Positions 9,144-18,500 of a stretch of DNA of 64,000 nucleotides are shown piece by piece. The translations under genes were made by a program, and so were the position numbers. The notes below the pieces were generated by a model. It saw only the letters and a program-made list of their open reading frames with translations. It ran no database searches and was not told where the DNA came from. Position 1 is the first letter of the stretch. Each line of letters begins with the position of its first letter. This stretch comes from JAFGJQ01 sp964495075 (GTDB lineage Bacteria; Planctomycetota; Phycisphaerae; UBA1845), in assembly GCA_964495075.1 (NCBI GenBank), contig CAZBUJ010000017.1, forward strand, positions 1 to 64,000, written 5' to 3'.

Positions 9144-12100
9144 GCGCGGCCAAGCGTCGATCGTTTCCGAGCCGTTTTGTCACCTTCGCGGTGATTGCCA
9201 CAGTCTGGGGCGATGGGCCAGTGTCGCGGGCCGAGGAGACGCCGCCGTGGCTCAATCCACGCGTCACCGGGATCCATCGCGAAGCGCCTCGCGCCGTGCG
9301 GTGCATCTACGAGGACGCAGGGTCGGCACTGACGGGACAACCGGAAAACTCGGCTTTCTATCGCACGCTTAACGGTACGTGGGCGTTCCACTGGGCCCCC
9401 AGGCCGGCGGATCGGCCGGTCGAGTTCCACCGCCGCGATTTCGACGACAGCGCCTGGAACCGAATCTCCGTGCCGTCCAACGTCGAGCTGCAGGGTTACG
9501 GTGTGCCCATCTACACCAACGTCAAGTACCCGTGGGACAAGCCCGATCCACCCTGGATCCCGGCCGACAACAACCCGGTGAGCTGCTATCGCCGGATGTT
9601 CGACCTTCCCGCTGGCTGGCAGGGACGCCATGTCCTCCTGCGGTTCGAAGGCGTTGAGTCGGCGTTCCATGTCTGGGCGAACGGCCGGCAGGTCGGATTC
9701 AGCAAGGGCAGCCGCACGGACGCGGAGTTCGACATCACGGACTACGTCCAACCGGGTGAGAATCTGCTGGCCGTCGAGGTCTACCGCTGGTCGGATGGGT
9801 CCTATCTCGAGGACCAGGACTTCTGGCGATTAAGTGGGATTTTCCGCGACGTCTACCTGCTGGCCGTGAGCAACCAGCACATCTGGGACTTTGAGGTCGG
9901 CACCGACCTCGACGAAACCCGCCGCCATGCCGAGTTCGCCGTGCGGGCCACCGTTCGTAATTTCGGCGACGTGCCCGCGACCGCCCGCGTCGATGCGTCG
10001 CTCCGCGGGCCCGACGGAGGCGAGGTGTTCGCGCCCCTCTCGGCGACGGCTTCGGTTCCCGCACGCGAGACCGTCACCGTCGAATTGCATCACGTCGTGG
10101 AGAGCCCGGCGGTGTGGTCCGCCGAGCATCCCAATCTCTATCGACTCGTGCTGTCGCAGCACAATGATGCCGGCCGGCTTGTCGAGGCGATTCCGGCCAA
10201 CGTCGGCTTTCGCAAGGTGGAGATCAAAGGGGGCGAACTGCTGATCAACGGACAAGCGGTGCTCTTGAAGGGCGTCAACCGTCACGAGCATGAACCCAAC
10301 CGCGGTCACGCGATCACCGTCGATTCGATGATCGCCGACATCCGGCTGATGAAGCGGCACAACATCAACGCGGTGCGGACGTCGCACTACCCCAACCAGC
10401 CGATCTGGTATGACCTCTGCGACAAGTACGGCATATACCTGATCGACGAGGCGAACATCGAATCGCACGGGATGGGATACGGCGAGCGGACGCTGGCCAG
10501 AAACGCCGCTTTCGCGGACGCGCATATGGACCGGACCGTTCGCATGGTCGAGCGCGACAAGAACCACCCGTCCGTGATCATCTGGTCGCTGGGCAATGAA
10601 GGTGGTTTCGGGCCGAACTTCGCCGCCACCTCGGCCTGGGTCAAGCACCGCGACCCGACTCGCCCCGTGCAGTACGAGCGGGCCGGCCGCGATCCTGCGA
10701 CCGACATCATCTGTCCGATGTACGCCCGCCCCGATCACCTCGCCAAGTACGCCAGCACGCCGCAGGAACGACCGCTCATCCTCTGCGAATACAGTCATGC
10801 CATGGGTAACTCGAACGGGAACCTGTGGAAGTACTGGGACGTGATCTACGCGAAAAAGCACTTGCAGGGCGGCTTCGTCTGGGACTGGGTGGACCAAGGC
10901 CTGCGCAAACCCATCCCGTCTCGCGTCGAGTTGCCCGACCGCGGGCCGAATCAACTCACCGGCGTCTTCGTCAAGGAAGGGGAGTTGGACGGCGTGCCGA
11001 TCGGTTATGGGCGTTTCCAACATCACCGTGCCCTCGATCTAACCGAGGACTTCACGCTCGACGCATGGGTCAAGCCGCTTGCCCAAAGCGGGCACAGCCC
11101 TTATCTCGCCAAGGGCGATACGCAGTACGGCTTGAAGCAGCACGACGATCGCGTGCAGTTCTTCGTCTTTGGCACGCCATCCGGCGAGACGCACGCGAGG
11201 TGGACCAGCGCAAACGTCAAAGTGCCAGACGATTGGTACGGGCAATGGCATCACCTCGTGGGTGTCCGCACCGGTGGCGAGTTGCGGCTCTATGTCGACG
11301 GGAAGCCGGCCAGCACCACGGCGTACCAGGGCACGGTCGCATCCAACACTTGTCCTCTCGGCATCGGTATGAATACGCAGCGCACGGATCGGAAGACCAA
11401 TGCGGCCATCCGTGAGGTGCGCATCTACGCGCGGGCGCTTGCAGAGTCGGAGATCGCCAACCCCGACTCGCGGACGAGCGCCGGTTTGGTGTTGCACGCG
11501 GACATGCGCGAAGCGGTCACGAAGGGAAACTGGACCGGCCCCGGGGCCGCCCGGGGCTGGTTCTGGGCGTACGGAGGCGATTTCGGTCCGCCCGCGACGC
11601 CGAATGACGACAACTTCTGCATGAACGGGCTCGTGACCGCCGATCGCCGGCCGCATCCTGCCTTGGCTCAATTGAAGAAGGTGTACCAGAACGTTCAGGT
11701 CCGACCGCATGACCTCGCGGCCGGCGAAGTGGCCATCACGAACTGGTACGACTTCACCACGTTGAACCACCTTGTGGACGGTTCCTGGGCGGTCACCAAA
11801 GACGGCGAAGTCGTCGCCGGCGGCACACTGGCGGGACTCGATCTGGCTCCGCGCGAGACGCGGACGGTGGCCGTCCCGATCCCCGAGATGACCGCCGCAC
11901 CCGGGGCGGAGTACTTCCTCGATCTGTCTTTCCGGCTGAACGAGGCCCAGTGGTGGGCCCAGCGCGGATACGAAGTGGCTTGGGCCCAGTTCAAACTGCC
12001 GCTTTCAGCCCCGGCCCCGACTTCGGACCTCGATCGGATGGCTGCCGTCGACGTCGTTCGAGAAGGAGATGCGGTTCACGTCCGGGTCGGCGATTCGCAC

Positions 12101-12964
12101 TGGACCATCGACACGCGGACGGGTTGGCTGGATTCTTGGAAGCACGCCCAGGTCGAACTGATGACCGCGCCGCTTCATCCGTACTTCTGGCGCGCCCCGA
12201 TCGACAACGATCGGGGAAACGAAATGCCTCTGAAGCTCCAGGTGTGGCGGGACGCTCAACGAAGCTGGCAATTGAACACGCTCAGCGTGGACCGACCGGC
12301 GCCGCAACTCGCCGTCATTCGTGCGGCAGGCACGCTGACCGCCGTGGATTCCGCATACACGCTGACGTATTCGTTCTACGGTTCAGGCGATGTGATCGTC
12401 GAGGGCGCTTTCGCGCCCGGTCGCGGTGGATTGCCCCAACTCCCGCGCTTCGGAATGCGGATGGGCCTCACCGACGCGCTGACGAACTTGACCTGGTTCG
12501 GCCCTGGTCCGCAGGAGACGTACTGTGACCGCAAGGACGCCCGGATCGGACACTACACCGGTGCAATCACGGAGCAGTATTACGCCGACTATGCCGAGCC
12601 GGGCGAGAGCGGCAACAAGGTCGATGTTCGCTGGATCGCCCTGACCGGAAGCGGAGAGGTCGGTTTGCTGGCCGTCGGCCAGCCCCTGCTGAGCGTCAAC
12701 GCTCTGCCGTTCGCGGCGGAGGCTCTCGAAGGACCCAAACATCCGTTCGAGATCGAGCGAGGACGCGGCGCGACGCTGAGCCTGGACCTGATGCAGATGG
12801 GGGTAGGCGGCGACGACAGTTGGGGCGCCTGGCCGCACGAAGAGTACCGCCTCGCGGCGCGCGACTACGCGTATCGTTTCCGCCTGCGGGCGTTCAATCC
12901 AACGTCGGAATCGCCGGCCGACGTGAGCAGGCACGCGCTGCCGCACGTATCCGCATCGCGCTGA
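9140..12964 (+). CDS. GH2 beta-galactosidase (LacZ type) with an internal LamG domain
   Basis: This 1274-residue exported enzyme is predicted to release beta-linked galactose, for example from galactan side chains. ATG 9140, after CCGGAG, begins a signal peptide-like start. The order is a GH2 N-terminal sugar-binding domain (about 60-230), an Ig-like domain (235-345), a TIM barrel (350-605) with acid/base Glu487 in SLGNEGG and nucleophile Glu550 in LCEYSHAMGNS, a LamG-like lectin domain (about 605-790; FTLDAWVK, WHHLVGVRTGGELRLYVDGKP), and then the barrel resumes at WAYGGDFG. A DUF4981-like part and the LacZ small domain (from about 965, FWRAPIDNDRGN) follow. Ordinary LacZ is about 1000-1050 residues, so the lectin insertion accounts for the extra length. 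It splits the barrel between DWVDQGL and the final strand without touching catalytic residues. Confidence 0.92.
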   Translation: MSAAKRRSFPSRFVTFAVIATVWGDGPVSRAEETPPWLNPRVTGIHREAPRAVRCIYEDAGSALTGQPENSAFYRTLNGTWAFHWAPRPADRPVEFHRRDFDDSAWNRISVPSNVELQGYGVPIYTNVKYPWDKPDPPWIPADNNPVSCYRRMFDLPAGWQGRHVLLRFEGVESAFHVWANGRQVGFSKGSRTDAEFDITDYVQPGENLLAVEVYRWSDGSYLEDQDFWRLSGIFRDVYLLAVSNQHIWDFEVGTDLDETRRHAEFAVRATVRNFGDVPATARVDASLRGPDGGEVFAPLSATASVPARETVTVELHHVVESPAVWSAEHPNLYRLVLSQHNDAGRLVEAIPANVGFRKVEIKGGELLINGQAVLLKGVNRHEHEPNRGHAITVDSMIADIRLMKRHNINAVRTSHYPNQPIWYDLCDKYGIYLIDEANIESHGMGYGERTLARNAAFADAHMDRTVRMVERDKNHPSVIIWSLGNEGGFGPNFAATSAWVKHRDPTRPVQYERAGRDPATDIICPMYARPDHLAKYASTPQERPLILCEYSHAMGNSNGNLWKYWDVIYAKKHLQGGFVWDWVDQGLRKPIPSRVELPDRGPNQLTGVFVKEGELDGVPIGYGRFQHHRALDLTEDFTLDAWVKPLAQSGHSPYLAKGDTQYGLKQHDDRVQFFVFGTPSGETHARWTSANVKVPDDWYGQWHHLVGVRTGGELRLYVDGKPASTTAYQGTVASNTCPLGIGMNTQRTDRKTNAAIREVRIYARALAESEIANPDSRTSAGLVLHADMREAVTKGNWTGPGAARGWFWAYGGDFGPPATPNDDNFCMNGLVTADRRPHPALAQLKKVYQNVQVRPHDLAAGEVAITNWYDFTTLNHLVDGSWAVTKDGEVVAGGTLAGLDLAPRETRTVAVPIPEMTAAPGAEYFLDLSFRLNEAQWWAQRGYEVAWAQFKLPLSAPAPTSDLDRMAAVDVVREGDAVHVRVGDSHWTIDTRTGWLDSWKHAQVELMTAPLHPYFWRAPIDNDRGNEMPLKLQVWRDAQRSWQLNTLSVDRPAPQLAVIRAAGTLTAVDSAYTLTYSFYGSGDVIVEGAFAPGRGGLPQLPRFGMRMGLTDALTNLTWFGPGPQETYCDRKDARIGHYTGAITEQYYADYAEPGESGNKVDVRWIALTGSGEVGLLAVGQPLLSVNALPFAAEALEGPKHPFEIERGRGATLSLDLMQMGVGGDDSWGAWPHEEYRLAARDYAYRFRLRAFNPTSESPADVSRHALPHVSASR

Positions 12965-13040
12965 GTGGCGTGCGCTGTATGGTATTGTCGGCTGGATCGG
13001 TTGGGTGAAAGAGAACACGACGTCGTCGAAAGGAACGGTG

Positions 13041-13097
13041 ATGTTCGGCGGTGTGGTGGTTGTGCTGACAATCGCCCTATATGTTGTTTTCTCGTGA
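13041..13097 (+). CDS. Candidate 18-residue hydrophobic peptide
   Basis: In the 279-bp gap after the GH2 gene, AAAGGAACGGTG precedes an ATG at good spacing, and the frame encodes MFGGVVVVLTIALYVVFS and then stops. The composition is that of a single transmembrane helix and differs from random high-GC translation, which is arginine- and alanine-rich. Such mini-proteins often accompany transporters or regulate membrane proteins, and the next gene encodes a membrane-anchored sugar-binding protein. It could equally be the relic of the first helix of a lost transporter. There is no family evidence. Confidence 0.3.
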   Translation: MFGGVVVVLTIALYVVFS

Positions 13098-13243
13098 GAT
13101 TCTCATAGCCGGACATTGCGTTGGCCGGCTCAACGGACCGCAGACAATCAAACCGTGGCGCCCCGTGCCGCCGGTGTTGCCGAGGCCATCGCGGCCGGCG
13201 CACCGCCGCGGCAAGGGCAGAGCCCAAGAAGGAGAACCTGGCC

Positions 13244-14338
13244 ATGGGAGACAAAGCGACCGAACGAGAGTATCCGCCTTTCCTGATTGCGACGCTTGCC
13301 GTGCTGGCCGCCCTCTGCGTCACCAACTTCTTCGTCAGTCTGTACGGCTCAAACCTGTTCAAAGACGAGGACGGGGACAGAACGGAAGCGGTGATCCTGC
13401 CGCGCGTCGCCCCGCGCGTCGCCTTCGTCACCGGCGGGGTCGACCCGTTCTGGGACATTACCGTGGCCGGCGCCCGCGACGCTGCCGTGCGGTACGGGGC
13501 CGAACTCCAAGTACACATCCCCGAGGAGGGCGCCCCCAGCCAGGACAAGATCCTCCGGGATCTACTGACCAAGCAGGTGAACGGCGTGGCCATCAGCCCC
13601 TTGAACGCGGACGGGCAGACCGGCTTGCTGAACCAGGTAGCGGCGGCCGTCAATCTGGTCACGTTCGATTCGGACGCGCCGAGGTCAAAACGTCTTTGCT
13701 ACGTGGGAACGAACAACTACACGGCCGGCTGGCTCTGCGGTGAAGTCGTGCACCGCGTGCTTCCTGCCGGCGGTCGCGTGCTCATCTCCATCGGGAGCCT
13801 GGACAAGGACAACGGGCGGAAACGCCGACAGGGTCTGATCGACGAACTGCTCGGCCGCGTTTACGAGCCAGCCCGCGAGCCGGACCCGCCGGACGTCGAG
13901 CTGAGCGGTTCGGCCATCACGATCGTCGCCACCGTCCTTGATGAGAACAACGCGGATCAGGCGAAGGCCAACATGATCAGGGCGATCGGCAAGCACCCTG
14001 ACGTCGACTGCCTCGTGGGGCTGTTTGGTTACAGCGGACCGAGCATCCTGGCCGCGCTGACCGAAACGGGCAAGCTCGGGCAAATCAAGGTCGTGGCGTT
14101 CGACGATCATGAAGCAACCTTGAACGGTATTCGCGATGGCTACATCGACGCCACGATCGTCCAGGACGCGTACCAGTTTGGCTACGCCTCGGTGAAGGCG
14201 CTCGCGACGCTTACGCGCGACGAAGGGGAACTGCCGTTGTCCAGAGAGATACTGTTCCCCTGTTTCGCTGTGCAGCGGGACAATCTCGAACGTTTCGCGG
14301 CGGAGCGTCATGCGCAGGTTAGCGGCAGGGCAGGCTAG
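13244..14338 (+). CDS. Membrane-anchored periplasmic sugar-binding protein (RbsB-like)
   Basis: This is a 364-residue protein of the type-I periplasmic binding family (Peripla_BP_4), which binds monosaccharides for ABC uptake or for sensing. ATG 13244 follows AAGAAGGAG. Longer in-frame extensions are arginine-rich and unconvincing. Residues 12-33 form one uncleaved-looking transmembrane segment (PPFLIATLAVLAALCVTNFFVS). The binding fold starts near residue 62 (RVAFVTGGVDPFWDITVAGARDAA), with GVAISPLNADG, TFDSDAP, YVGTNNYTAG and the second lobe VVAFDDHEATLNGIRDGYIDATIVQDAYQFG. No ABC ATPase or permease gene is adjacent, so it may work with an unlinked importer or act as a sensor. Confidence 0.88.
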   Translation: MGDKATEREYPPFLIATLAVLAALCVTNFFVSLYGSNLFKDEDGDRTEAVILPRVAPRVAFVTGGVDPFWDITVAGARDAAVRYGAELQVHIPEEGAPSQDKILRDLLTKQVNGVAISPLNADGQTGLLNQVAAAVNLVTFDSDAPRSKRLCYVGTNNYTAGWLCGEVVHRVLPAGGRVLISIGSLDKDNGRKRRQGLIDELLGRVYEPAREPDPPDVELSGSAITIVATVLDENNADQAKANMIRAIGKHPDVDCLVGLFGYSGPSILAALTETGKLGQIKVVAFDDHEATLNGIRDGYIDATIVQDAYQFGYASVKALATLTRDEGELPLSREILFPCFAVQRDNLERFAAERHAQVSGRAG

Positions 14339-14803
14339 GGACGCACCCGGGCGGTCGAGCTTCGAGTCCACGGCTCACAATCGCCCGTCGTCGCCGGAGG
14401 GGCATGAGACGGACCTCGGGGACACCGTGCGACGGCATCACCGTACGGACGGTGATAAGGTGTTCAAGCCGACTTCCGTCCTGCAGCCGAAGCGAGGACC
14501 GATCAGGTCCCGCCAAACGACTTCTCGTTCTCGTGCCTGGACGGGGCCGGACTCGACGACTCACGCGCGTTTTCCGCGTTTTTCGAAACTCGTTTCTGTC
14601 CTCCCGGCGTGGTGTGCTCGCGGCCTCGCTGGGGCACACGGGCCTTGGCGCGCACGTACAGCAGAACTGCACGGCCTTCTGACCCTCGTCGCGTCACCAT
14701 CATCGCAACGCAGCCGCCAAAACCGACGACTTCGCTTGCGACGCGTTTGCCCAGTTAACGAATCGCGTGTGACTGACAGAAGAACGACACCGCCATCACA
14801 CCT

Positions 14804-14817
14804 AAGGGTAAACCCTT
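14804..14817. promoter_or_regulatory. Inverted repeat upstream of -35 element
   Basis: AAGGGT-AA-ACCCTT is a perfect 6-2-6 inverted repeat that ends one base before the TTGACA hexamer. The position and symmetry suit an activator or repressor site for the promoter immediately downstream. The regulator is unknown. Confidence 0.5.
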
Positions 14818-14818
14818 G

Positions 14819-14847
14819 TTGACATGATCCGTCATGTCTCATAAAAT
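14819..14847 (+). promoter_or_regulatory. Sigma70-like promoter with an operator-like palindrome in the spacer
   Basis: TTGACA at 14819-14824 and TAAAAT at 14842-14847 are separated by exactly 17 bases, close to consensus and unusual in this high-GC sequence. A second perfect inverted repeat, GACATGA-TCCG-TCATGTC (14821-14838), overlaps the -35 and spacer, where a bound protein would block RNA polymerase. It points toward the 15538 gene, 690 bases away. Confidence 0.6.
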
Positions 14848-15537
14848 GTCGCTCCATCTAATAACGCAGGTGTGTAATCGACTAAGGTGGGGTGCTGACG
14901 TCTGGCGCGCGGGGTGCGAGCGTCGCGACAAAGACATCATGAACCGCCGACAGCCACGTCGCCCATCCCGGCATCCGGCAGTCGCATCCCGAGCCGAATG
15001 TGGCAGCCGTACAGGCGGATGTGCGGCCCCAGGTGGAATGCGCGCGCCGTGTCCGGACTCGCATACCACGACTCACAGGAAGGAGAGTACAACCGGCCCG
15101 TTTCGTGACTGATACGACGGGACTGGCGGCTGGAAACAAAGTGAGCCGGCCAGCCTGCTCCTTGGGGGATTACGGCTGGCGGGCTCGGTTATGCAGTGGG
15201 CACGCGTTTCGCGCCCACCGCGTTCACCCTATCCTAGGCGCGTTCCCGTCTCCGATCAAAACGGTTCCGTCGAACCACGGTGCCTTCGTGCGAGGCTCGC
15301 GGCTCGAACGGCTGTCGGTGCCCTCGATGGAGCACTCCGGAAAGCGGCGCGGTGGGCTCGTCGCCCGAGAAGCGCGCCCACGGACACGGCCCGGTCGAGG
15401 AGAGGACCCGCGGTGATCATGGTGCTCGCCGCGGAGCCACGAATCGGGACGCCTCCGGCGCCGGCCATGATTCGCTACCGCGAATCCGGAACCCGCGACC
15501 GGGGCGAGTTGCGCAATCTGAAGAGGAGGCAATTCCA

Positions 15538-18500
15538 ATGAACCGCGTACGACTGGTTACATGTTTCACTGCAGCGATCCCGCTCTTGCCGACCCTGGCG
15601 GGCGCAAACGACGTGCGGTCGTCAACGATGTACTTCCATGGCACGCTCACCGACGATGGCTTTGGAGGAAAGACCGGTGTCCTGGCGATGGTCGACGAAG
15701 ACGCCGAGGACATCGGCGACGATGAGGCGGGCTACGATGTCTTCGCGCTGAATGGTGGGGCGGCACGCTTCAGCCAGAGCAGCGACGTGGACCCGATCAC
15801 GAACCACGACGGCTGGCCCGGATGGGACCCTGATACGCCCGACTGGTATCAGTACAGCCTGCGTCTCTACGTGGATGGGGGTCAACAGAAATGGGCCGTC
15901 CGCAACCACCCGGGCGCCACGGCGACTTACCCTTGGTACGACACGGCCCACTGGGGCCCGGGCGGAAAACCACCGGCCGGTGTGCCCATGTCCGGCCTCA
16001 TGAACTGGACGTCGGCGTACGCCAAGGAAACCGACACCGGAGCGTATCTGCCGGGCACCGGCATACCCCTCGTGGCCGGCTGGGCGGCGGCCAACGGTGG
16101 CGGCGCCGGCGCCTGGGACATGGACTGGAGTTGGGGCAGCGAAGTCGTCCCGCTCGAGATGCCCGGGTTCCAGGTCACCGTCACCGCTACCGGTCCTCCT
16201 GATGAATACGACGTCAGGCTGACGCCGAAGGCCAATACCATTGCCTCTTCCACCATGCACTTCGAAGGCTCGCTCGCGGACGCGGGTGGCGGCGTTTACA
16301 CCGGTACGATCCCCATGACCGCCGGCGCGTACTACGTGCCGGGCGGCGACGGGGCACATCTTCACACCGACGGTGGGTTCGATCTCTATGCAGAAGAGGC
16401 TGGCTGCGCCTACGTGCAAGGTTATTATGGAACCGGGGGTCATAACTGCGGCGGCACTGATACCTATACCATCGCCGCCGACCACGATGCCTACCCGCAT
16501 TTGCAGGGCGGCGGGCCGTGGGGCTCGTGGTACGATCCGGATGTTGCCGACTGGGATCAGTATTCGCTCGAGTTGACCGCGGCCCATTGGTATCTTCGCT
16601 ACACGTCGACCCACGAATCGCCCATGTCGGGCACGATGGACTGGGATGCCATGTACGCCGCGGAGAGTGATCTGGGCACCCAGGTCGGTGGTCATGGCGG
16701 CAGCGCGCCGCACGGCGGCGGTCCGGGAGCGTGGGACTGGGACTGCGGCTGGGGCATCGAAGTGATTCCCCTCCAGTTGCCCGGCTTCCAAGTGCTGGTC
16801 TCGGCTCTCGGGGGCGGTCAGTATCACGTGACCCTGACGCCCGTGGTGACCGAGGTCTGGGTGGACGATGATTTTGATAGTTCGACTCCCGGCTGGGGCG
16901 TTACCCACTTCGACAACATCCAGGACGGCATCGACGCCGTGTCCGGCAGCACGGTCAACGTCGCGGCCGGAACGTATGGGCCGTTTGTCCTCACCTCCAC
17001 TGTTACTCTGCTCGGCGCGCAGGCGGGCGTGGACGCGCGAGGCCGCGTCGTCGGCGCACCGAGTCCCGCCAGCGAGTCCATCGTCACCGCCGTGTCCGGC
17101 ATACTCTGCGAGTTCCGCAATGGATCCGGCGGATCGATCATCGACGGCTTTTCTTTCGTGGGCGGTGGCAACGCGTTGCGCTCCAACGGCGGACCTCTCG
17201 ATGGCGTGCAGATTCTCAATAACCACGTCGAGGGCACCAGCAGTTCCGCGGTGTTCCTGAATGATCACGGTGATGATATCACGATCCACCAGAACGCGTT
17301 CGACGGCTCGAGCATGGGCAGTGGAGGCCTGGTCCACCTGGACACCGACACGTTCGACGGATTCCATTTCACTTCGAACTGGGTCAAGAACGGTTCGACC
17401 GGCTTCTTCGTCGACGGCAACCGCAATGTTGGCGCGAGCGGGCTGCGATCGCCGTTGTTCCAGGGCAACCTGTTTCTGGACAACGAGACCGGTGCGAACT
17501 TCGGCAAGCGCGCCCTGGACGGCGCCGAAGTAAGCCTAAACACATTCGAAGGCAATGACTACGATGGGCTTCAGGGCGGCCCCAAAGACACGGATATCAC
17601 GCAAAACAGATTCGTCGACAACGGCCGATCCGGAGTCGCTCTTACGAGTTTTGGTGATGCCGACCCCAACAAGGGCGCGCAGAACTGCGTCATCACTCAG
17701 AACTTCTTTTCCGGCAACGTGTCGGAAGACCTGCTCTTCTCCAGCGGTCAAGCCCCCGGCACGATCGCAACGAACTCGGCAAGCGGCAACAGCTTCGGCA
17801 GTGCCGTGGCCGTGACGTACGGCTCCGGCGATGGCACGGGAGACACCATTGACTGCAGCGGCAACTGGTGGGACAGCTACACCGGCCCGACCGTCGCCAC
17901 CCACCCCGGCGGAACGGGCAGCGAAATCGCGGGAGCCAGCGGCGGCCTCGTCGACTTCACGCCGTGGCTGGATTCCGGCACCGACGTGGGCGGCGACCCG
18001 AGCGACGGATTCCAGGGTGATTTCTCCGAACTGTGGGTGGACGACGACAGCCCGCAGAGCGGCACCGTCGGCCGCGCCCAGGAGGGCATCGATCTCGTCA
18101 CGGGCAGCACCGTCAACATCGCGCCGGGAACCTACCTCGAACCGGCCCAGATCGTGATCGACAAGGATGTCACGCTCATCGGGGCGGGCAAGACCGCGAC
18201 AACCCTCATGCCCGATTTCGACACCACCGGCAGTGCCTACGGCACCACGTCCAGTTTCATACTCGTCGAATGGACCTTCGATGCGACGATCGAAGCGCTC
18301 GCGATTGATGGAACCGGCCACATCGTCCAGCAGGGCATCCAGGCACGCGGGGCGAGTCTAACCGTCCGCGATTGCGATATTCGCAACATCCATGCCACTC
18401 CGGCCTCGTATGACGGGCGGGGCATTACCTATCTGACCGGAACCGGCCTGGTGGAAGACTGTACAATGTCCAACATCCGAAGGATCGGTGTGCACGTTCG

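Larger units (their letters stand above)
14339..15537. other. 1.2-kb non-coding stretch with a long 5' leader
   Basis: No frame in this stretch has coding character; short ORFs are arginine- and serine-rich in every frame. At 14804-14847 there is a strong sigma70-like promoter with two inverted repeats (listed separately). From it to the next gene start at 15538 a transcript would have a leader of about 690 bases. The last bases (AGAGGAGGCAATTCC) are a good ribosome site for that gene. I could not assign a known riboswitch or small RNA to the leader. Confidence 0.5.

Noticed and set aside
14834..15112. 92-codon ORF after the strong promoter
   Set aside because: The ATG overlaps the -10 hexamer, so it could not be in the transcript, and the sequence is Arg-, Cys- and Pro-rich without a ribosome site.
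15622..17367. 581-codon leftward frame inside the beta-helix gene
   Set aside because: Antisense shadow of repetitive Gly/Thr/Asp-rich coding sequence.
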